Shown here: positions 32,074 to 37,019 of the stretch, one piece after another | Position numbering within the stretch: the first letter of the stretch is position 1 | Layout: each line of letters begins with the position of its first letter | Origin: an uncultured Eggerthella sp. | GTDB taxonomy: Bacteria; Actinomycetota; Coriobacteriia; Coriobacteriales; Eggerthellaceae | DNA length: 37,019 bases | Direction: 5' to 3' | Assembly: GCA_902464295.1 (NCBI GenBank) | Contig: CABQIW010000022.1 | Span: forward strand, 1 to 37,019 | Made by a program: the position numbers and the translations under genes | The notes under the pieces: model-generated | The model's database searches: none | Told to the model about the DNA's origin: nothing | The model's input: only the letters and a program-made list of their open reading frames with translations

Positions 32074-34314
32074 TCAGTTATGTTCTTTATTCAAGCGACA
32101 AGCAACCATCGAGCGTTCGCGTTCGAGGATCGCCCGCTCCGCTTCGCTAAGCGTGTCGTTGTAGATGATATCGTAGGCATCACGATATGCTGCCTCGATG
32201 ACCGCGCGATCGCGTACCACATTCACCAAACGAAGCGCGGCCTGCCCATGCTGACGGGCACCGAACACGTCGCCTTCTTTGCGCTGCGCAAGATCGATCT
32301 CGGAAAGCTCGAATCCATCTTCAGTCACCTCCATCGCGCGTAAGCGTTCAAGTGCCGTTGGCGCCTTAGAACGCGTGACGAGATAGACTTGACCGGGCTT
32401 TTCCCCTCGTCCCACGCGGCCACGCAGTTGGTGAAGCTGGGCGAGACCGAAACGGTCGGCATCCTCGATGATCATGACCGTGGCATTGGGAACGTCGATG
32501 CCCACTTCGATGATCGTAGTCGAAACGAGCACATCGATCTCACCTGCGCGAAACGCTTCCATGATCGCACTCTTCTCTTCAGCGGCAAGCCGTCCATGAA
32601 GAAGGGCCACACGCGCAGAAGGAAACACCTGACTCTGAAGGATCTCGGCATGTTGCTCGGCAGCCGTGAAACGAGAAGCTTGTCCACTACCCGCAGTATC
32701 AGTGTTGAAAGCATCAGATTCGAGACCGAATTCAACGAGCGCATATTCGACCTGCTCGTCTTCACCCTCCTCCTCATCGCTCGCAAGCAGATCCTTGGTG
32801 GGAATACCAATGAGCGGGCAGACCACATAGGCCTGCTCACCGCGTGCGAGAGCCGCACGCACCGCATCGTATGCCACTCCCTCTTCGGTGAAAGGGAGCA
32901 CGGCGGTAGTACGTGAGCTCTTGATCTGCGGTGGTTTGCGCAGATAACTGATCGCCGTCGTGCCATAGAGCGCAAGGGCGAGCGAGCGCGGGATGGGCGT
33001 TGCGCTCATCGAAAGGACATCGGCACCAGGAGCTTTCGCCAAAAGCGCTTCGCGCTGTTCGACGCCGAAGCGCTGCTGCTCATCGAAGCATACGAACGAG
33101 CAATCGGCAAAGTGCACCGAAGGCTCGAATACCGCATGGGTGCCGAAGCAGATCGAAACCTGCCCCTCTGCAAGCGCTTGGAGCGTGCGCTGCTTCTCAT
33201 CTGTTGGGGTCGTTGACGTGAGCAGGCACCATGATACGCCCAGTCGATCGAGGAGCGGACCGAGCGAACGCGCATACTGCTTCACCAATATCTCGGTAGG
33301 CCCGACCATGACCGCCTGATGGCCATGGCGCGCCGCGCAGACCAATGCACAGAATGCCACGATCGTCTTGCCCGTGCCCACATCTCCTAAGAGCAAGCGG
33401 TCCATCGCTTTGGGAGCAGCCATATCCGCCCATATCTCATCGCGCGCACCCGCCTGCTCACTGGTAAGCTCGAATGGCAGCACTTGTACCAGTTCGCTTA
33501 CGAGCGCTTCGTCTGCGCCCTGCTCGAAACCAGGAAATTGCTCTGCATGTTCGCGCTGTTCGGTGATGAGCTGGAGCTCAAGGAAGAACAACTCCTCATA
33601 GAGCAAGCGCCTACGCGCCATGTCCACCTCTTCGATGCTCTCGGGAAAATGGATCGCACGATAGGCCTGATAGCGCGAACAAAGTCGGTAGCGCTCGCGC
33701 AACGAGAGCGGCAAGGGGTCGTAGAGGCAGCGCACCTCTTCGAGCGCATGCGCGATCATGCGCTTCACGATCGACGGGCTGAGCTTGTTGATCGATCCGT
33801 GGAAGGCTTGGATGATGCCGTGTGCCTCCCCTGCTTCTTCAAGACGGGTGATAATGGGGTTGGTCATACGTTTGAACCCATAGTTGAATTCGATCGTACC
33901 CGATACGCTCACCAGGTCGTCCTTATGCAACTTATCCGCAAGCCAAGGTTGATTGAAGCAGGTCACAATGAGCGTGCCCGTACTATCAAGAAGAGTGATC
34001 TCGAGGATGTTCAGATTACGACGAGGCTTCTTCACCTTCGTCTCATAGATGCGCGCAACGAGCGTGCAAGAAAGCCCGATGGTCGCCTGCGCGATAGTGA
34101 CCACCTGAGACATGTCGAGGTAGCGGCGGGGAAACCGATCGAGCAGGTCGCGTACCACTTCGATCCCGCGTACTGATAATGCACGCGCGCGCTGAGCGCT
34201 TACCTGAGAAACGGCCTCAACAGGCCCATCGAAGCGCAAAGTAGCAGAAAGGCGGTCAGAACCTCGTTTCTGAGCCGCCTTTTTCGTTTGGGAAGATGCT
34301 ATGCCCTCGCGCAC
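32074..34314 (-). CDS. recG: ATP-dependent DNA helicase RecG
   Basis: The 746-residue helicase remodels stalled replication forks and Holliday junctions. The N-terminal wedge/OB domain covers about 30-210. Helicase motifs include Walker A GDVGTGKT (309-317 region, Lys316), the DEAD-like box DEQQRFGVEQR (starting at Asp411, where most RecG proteins have DEQHRFG), SATPIPRSLAL, STTIIEVGIDVPNA, and QLRGRVGRGEKPG. An acidic insertion (around 505-545, with SDEEEGEDEQ) makes it about 50 residues longer than E. coli RecG. The start is GTG with GAGGG five bases upstream, nine bases after the fakA stop. Confidence 0.97.
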   Translation of the reverse strand: MREGIASSQTKKAAQKRGSDRLSATLRFDGPVEAVSQVSAQRARALSVRGIEVVRDLLDRFPRRYLDMSQVVTIAQATIGLSCTLVARIYETKVKKPRRNLNILEITLLDSTGTLIVTCFNQPWLADKLHKDDLVSVSGTIEFNYGFKRMTNPIITRLEEAGEAHGIIQAFHGSINKLSPSIVKRMIAHALEEVRCLYDPLPLSLRERYRLCSRYQAYRAIHFPESIEEVDMARRRLLYEELFFLELQLITEQREHAEQFPGFEQGADEALVSELVQVLPFELTSEQAGARDEIWADMAAPKAMDRLLLGDVGTGKTIVAFCALVCAARHGHQAVMVGPTEILVKQYARSLGPLLDRLGVSWCLLTSTTPTDEKQRTLQALAEGQVSICFGTHAVFEPSVHFADCSFVCFDEQQRFGVEQREALLAKAPGADVLSMSATPIPRSLALALYGTTAISYLRKPPQIKSSRTTAVLPFTEEGVAYDAVRAALARGEQAYVVCPLIGIPTKDLLASDEEEGEDEQVEYALVEFGLESDAFNTDTAGSGQASRFTAAEQHAEILQSQVFPSARVALLHGRLAAEEKSAIMEAFRAGEIDVLVSTTIIEVGIDVPNATVMIIEDADRFGLAQLHQLRGRVGRGEKPGQVYLVTRSKAPTALERLRAMEVTEDGFELSEIDLAQRKEGDVFGARQHGQAALRLVNVVRDRAVIEAAYRDAYDIIYNDTLSEAERAILERERSMVACRLNKEHN

Positions 34315-34323
34315 GTTGCCCTC

Positions 34324-35952
34324 TTATTCGAGCGAAAGGATGATCGGATAGAGCGGCTGCTCGCCGCGGTGCGGGTCGATCTCGATGTCTTCATACGCCT
34401 CTTCGATGCGCTCAACGATCGAATCGAACGCTTCTTGCGAAAGATCCTCACCTGCAAGGATCGTGAGCGTGTCGGCATCTTCGGCTTCCATGGCAGCGAG
34501 GATTCCAAGCGTTGCATCGACTACGCTATCGCTCACCACTTCGATCGAACCATCCGCGATGCCAATCGTATCGCCTTCTTTGATGGGATTGCCGTGAGCG
34601 TCCTTTGCGTCTTTGATCGCACACGTTACCTCGCCTGTCTTCACTTCGCCCGCTACCTCGGTCATCTCTTCGACATTATCTTCAAGCGAAGCGTTCTCGT
34701 CGAAAACGAACAGGGCGGAGAATGCCTCAGGCACGCTCGTCGTTGGGACGACCGCACAGGGCTTTTCAGAAACATCGGCACAGCTCTGAGAAGCCATGAT
34801 GATGTTCTTATTGTTAGGAAGGATGATGACCGCATCGGCGTTGACGCGATTGACCGCATCGAGCAATTCCTTCGTGGAAGGATTCATTGTTTGACCACCA
34901 GAAACGACTACATCAACACCAAGGCTCTCAAGGATAGCAGCATTGCCCGAACCTGCGCAGACTGCAACGAGACCGATGGGCTTGCGCTCCTGAGCCTGAT
35001 CTTCCTCAAGAGAAGCACTGCGAGCTGCACTTTGGAGCTTCATGTTGTGGATATGGACTTCGGAGACCGCACCGCGATCGAGGAAATACTCGAGCACCTT
35101 GTTGGGCGTGTTCGAGTGAACATGTACCTTATAGACCGGCGCGTTGCCGACGCACAGTTCGCAATCGCCCATCGTCTGGAGGAAGTCGAGCGCTGCGTCT
35201 TGGTCGAGATCGTCTGTATGGACGAGGAATTCGTTGCAGTAGGTGTAATTCGAACCTTCCCAATCGTTGATCTGCTCGATCTCCGCCTTCGGAGCAGCCG
35301 TACGCGCAAACGCCATTTCATCGACGAGCGCTTCAGTGCGGCCCGTAAGAGCAGCAACGAACGAGTCGAAGAAGATCGCAAGGCCATAACCACCCGCATC
35401 GACCACACCATTTTCCTTCAAGACCGGAAGCAGGTCGGGTGTGCGCTGAACGGAAGCATATGCAGCATTCACGATGTTCTGGAGATATTCTTCGAGACTT
35501 GGACGGTTCTTCTTCGCGGGACGCGCCGCTTCCGCCGTATCGCGCAGCACCGTGAGGATCGTGCCTTCGACCGGCTTGCGTACCGCATTGAACGCGACTT
35601 CGACCGCCTTAGCGAAGGCATCGCCGATCGCATCAATATCGAAATCTTCATGGCCATCAAAGCCTTCGCACAGGCCGCGCAGAATCTGCGAGGTGATAAC
35701 ACCAGAATTGCCACGTGCACCCATGAGCGCACCAGTGGTGATGGCGCGACGCTTATCGGCATTCGAAGCGCCGATCGGCAACGCGGCAAGGTTTTCCACA
35801 ACCATGGCAAGCGTGAGCGACATATTCGTTCCCGTATCGCCATCTGGCACAGGGAAAACATTCAGTCGATTGATCTCATCCTTGCGTGCATCCAAAGCTT
35901 TTGCAGCAGCAGCGATGGCGTTTGCCACATCATTGGAACTGTAATTACTCAT
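34324..35952 (-). CDS. fakA: Fatty-acid kinase catalytic subunit FakA (YloV, DAK2 domain)
   Basis: A 542-residue protein. The N-terminal DAK2 kinase domain has NRLNVFPVPDGDTGTNMSLT (residues about 28-47) and ALMGARGNSGVITSQILRG; the ATP/metal aspartates lie in PDGDTG. A middle domain and a C-terminal domain with SGGQTMNPST and PNNKNIIMAS match YloV/FakA. With a FakB fatty-acid carrier (not in this window) it makes acyl-phosphate from free fatty acids, feeding the same route as PlsX. GAGGAG precedes the ATG. It lies 45 bases after the Gls24-type gene, the usual partner. Confidence 0.95.
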   Translation of the reverse strand: MSNYSSNDVANAIAAAAKALDARKDEINRLNVFPVPDGDTGTNMSLTLAMVVENLAALPIGASNADKRRAITTGALMGARGNSGVITSQILRGLCEGFDGHEDFDIDAIGDAFAKAVEVAFNAVRKPVEGTILTVLRDTAEAARPAKKNRPSLEEYLQNIVNAAYASVQRTPDLLPVLKENGVVDAGGYGLAIFFDSFVAALTGRTEALVDEMAFARTAAPKAEIEQINDWEGSNYTYCNEFLVHTDDLDQDAALDFLQTMGDCELCVGNAPVYKVHVHSNTPNKVLEYFLDRGAVSEVHIHNMKLQSAARSASLEEDQAQERKPIGLVAVCAGSGNAAILESLGVDVVVSGGQTMNPSTKELLDAVNRVNADAVIILPNNKNIIMASQSCADVSEKPCAVVPTTSVPEAFSALFVFDENASLEDNVEEMTEVAGEVKTGEVTCAIKDAKDAHGNPIKEGDTIGIADGSIEVVSDSVVDATLGILAAMEAEDADTLTILAGEDLSQEAFDSIVERIEEAYEDIEIDPHRGEQPLYPIILSLE

Positions 35953-35997
35953 TCAAATGACTCCTCGTGTGAGCGATTCAGCTTCGAGCGAATAGCT

Positions 35998-36342
35998 CTA
36001 ACGAACTTTGATTCCCTGTACGTGCACATCGATTCCCTTGAGCGGGGCTTGAACGAATTCTTCAAGTGCGAAGGTAACCTGATCGACGAGATTGGTCGAT
36101 ACGACATTGATATTGACCCCATGCTCAAGAACAACATAGAGACTGATGAGCACCCCATCTTCATCCACTGAGACGATGACACCCTTGCGCAAGGGAGACT
36201 GGGGAAGGAATTTCGCAAGACCATTAGCAGCAGCTGGTTGAGCCATGCCAACCACGCCATAGCACTGGAGAGCAGCATGTCCAGCGATATCTGCCAGAAC
36301 CTCTTCAGAGACGATCAGATCTCCAGGAATATCGGTATTCAT
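35998..36342 (-). CDS. Asp23/Gls24 family protein (YloU-like)
   Basis: A 114-residue Asp23/Gls24-family protein of the envelope-stress/YloU type, normally found before fakA. Family marks are VLADIAGHAALQCYGVVGMA and the alternating strand region VSVDEDGVLISLYVVLEHGVNINVV. The start at 36342 follows AAAGGAG; a more upstream frame start at 36363 does not. The cellular role is poorly known in this group. It starts the fakA-recG-rsmD-coaD operon, just after the rpmB terminator, so its promoter must lie in the short gap at about 36345-36408. Confidence 0.92.
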   Translation of the reverse strand: MNTDIPGDLIVSEEVLADIAGHAALQCYGVVGMAQPAAANGLAKFLPQSPLRKGVIVSVDEDGVLISLYVVLEHGVNINVVSTNLVDQVTFALEEFVQAPLKGIDVHVQGIKVR

Positions 36343-36408
36343 AGCGCTCCTTTCGATAGGCAATGGTCAGGAATGACCACGCCAGTTAGGGCTAGAGCTT
36401 CATTTTAC

Positions 36409-36439
36409 ACAAAAAAGACCACCCATCATGAGTGGTCTT
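36409..36439 (-). terminator. Terminator of rpmB
   Basis: AAGACCAC (36415-36422) pairs with GTGGTCTT (36432-36439) around a 9-base loop, followed on the minus strand by about six T. It starts 24 bases after the rpmB stop. Confidence 0.85.
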
Positions 36440-36462
36440 CGAGAACAGGACGAGAATGGCTG

Positions 36463-36651
36463 TTATGCGCGCTCGACGTTACCTGCTTTGAGACACTTCG
36501 TGCAAACGTTCGCACGTTTGACCTTGCCATTGAGTTTGATCGTGACCTTCTGGATGTTCGGACGGAAGGTACGATTGGTAACACGATGAGAATGGCTGAC
36601 ATTACGACCAGCGCTCGGTGCTTTACCGCAGATCTCACATACTTTGGACAT
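36463..36651 (-). CDS. rpmB: 50S ribosomal protein L28
   Basis: A 62-residue protein with the L28 pattern: CEICGKAPSAGRNVSHSHRVTNR, then PNIQKVTIKLNGK and a final VCTKCLKAG. The paired cysteines (CEIC and CTKC) show the zinc-binding form. It is a single-gene unit with its own promoter and terminator, which is usual for this gene next to the Gls24-fakA operon. Confidence 0.98.
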   Translation of the reverse strand: MSKVCEICGKAPSAGRNVSHSHRVTNRTFRPNIQKVTIKLNGKVKRANVCTKCLKAGNVERA

Positions 36652-36723
36652 TCTTGATCAACTCCATTTATCGTTCAATGTTCACAGGCATGGTTATGCC
36701 GTATGTTTCAAACAAGCCCTAGC

Positions 36724-36752
36724 ACTATACCACAGGTAAGAGGAGCACCCAA
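36724..36752 (-). promoter_or_regulatory. Promoter of rpmB
   Basis: On the minus strand TTGGGT (36747-36752), a 17-base spacer and TATAGT (36724-36729, five of six consensus). The leader of about 65 bases holds a small hairpin GGCAT/ATGCC at 36687-36700. Confidence 0.6.
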
Positions 36753-36841
36753 GATGAAAACGAGCATTTTTTCGCCTAAGTGAGCTATCCAGCGTCATGC
36801 GGAAGGTTGTAGCCAAGACGAAAAGAAACGGTCACCCTACG

Positions 36842-36873
36842 GTAATCGCATTTCACGTGCGTATTACTACAAT
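36842..36873 (+). promoter_or_regulatory. Promoter region with inverted repeat ahead of the right-edge gene
   Basis: GTAATCGCA (36842-36850) and TGCGTATTAC (36858-36867) form an inverted repeat with one extra base, immediately before the good -10 TACAAT (36868-36873). No clear -35 is visible; the repeat covers that place and could be the site of an activator or repressor. Confidence 0.4.
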
Positions 36874-36912
36874 AGAAGTATCAAAAGAACCACTTTAGGG
36901 AGGGTGTTCACC

Positions 36913-37019
36913 ATGGATATCTCAAATGAAGAAAAAGATCGCATCGCACGCGCTGACCTCGAAAAGCTCGAGTACGACATTCGCGCTGAAGCAGAAACCG
37001 CCGTTGAAGACTTCGATGC
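36913..37019 (+). CDS. Start of an unrecognised acidic protein, cut by the window edge
   Basis: A strong AGGGAGG lies nine bases before this ATG, and a promoter-like region is upstream. Only 35 codons are visible: the product begins MDISNEEKDRIARADLEKLE and is acidic and probably helical, with alternating charged residues. The gene is divergent from rpmB. No family can be assigned from this length. Confidence 0.75.
   Translation, partial: MDISNEEKDRIARADLEKLEYDIRAEAETAVEDFD

Noticed and set aside
34288..36171. A 627-codon open frame on the plus strand covering fakA and parts of its neighbours
   Set aside because: It lies antisense to well-recognised genes, has no ribosome-binding site or family motif, and its residue make-up (rich in Arg, Ile, Asp and His) is that of a shadow frame produced by the codon use of fakA.

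Overview
The window looks like a chromosomal core region of an actinobacterium of the class Coriobacteriia. The evidence is indirect. Base composition is close to half GC. Glycyl-tRNA synthetase is the two-subunit alpha/beta type, which most other Actinobacteria lack. Gene orders such as Gls24-fakA-recG-rsmD-coaD and smc-ftsY-ffh-rpsP-khpA-rimM-trmD are of the kind seen in Gram-positives. GadB/GadC and a PPDK/PDRP pair are also present. The moderate GC would suit a low-GC member such as Cryptobacterium, but that is inference and not an identification.

Almost everything lies on the minus strand. Read in the direction of transcription (right to left) the order is: rpmB with its own promoter and terminator; Gls24/Asp23 protein-fakA-recG-rsmD-coaD; a coiled-coil protein-yceD-rpmF; a terminator; plsX-rnc-smc-ftsY-ffh; rpsP-khpA-rimM-trmD; lepB-glyQ-glyS-PDRP-ppdK; a bidirectional terminator. 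ssrA (tmRNA) follows on the plus strand. Back on the minus strand come an amino-acid permease with a long structured leader, gadC-gadB (glutamate-dependent acid resistance) and two translationally coupled YhgE/Pip membrane proteins. A plus-strand flippase-like membrane protein sits at the left edge, and the first codons of an unrecognised plus-strand gene at the right edge.

The right two thirds is housekeeping: ribosome parts and maturation (L28, L32, S16, RimM, TrmD, RsmD, YceD, RNase III), protein targeting (Ffh, FtsY, LepB), chromosome organisation and repair (SMC, RecG), lipid entry (PlsX, FakA), CoA (CoaD), tRNA charging (GlyQS) and the pyruvate/PEP switch (PpdK with its regulator). The left third is accessory: amino-acid import, proton-consuming glutamate decarboxylation, and large membrane proteins of unknown substrate.

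No mobile element, CRISPR array, phage gene or isolated tRNA gene was seen. The least explained sequence is the roughly 280-base leader of the permease beside ssrA (about 11136-11412), which holds interleaved and mutually exclusive helices and matches no riboswitch class I could recognise by eye. Other points worth checking are an Asn at a metal-ligand position of RNase III, an SMC hinge without the usual glycine motif, a tmRNA tag ending in AMAA, and several perfect or near-perfect palindromes placed at promoters.
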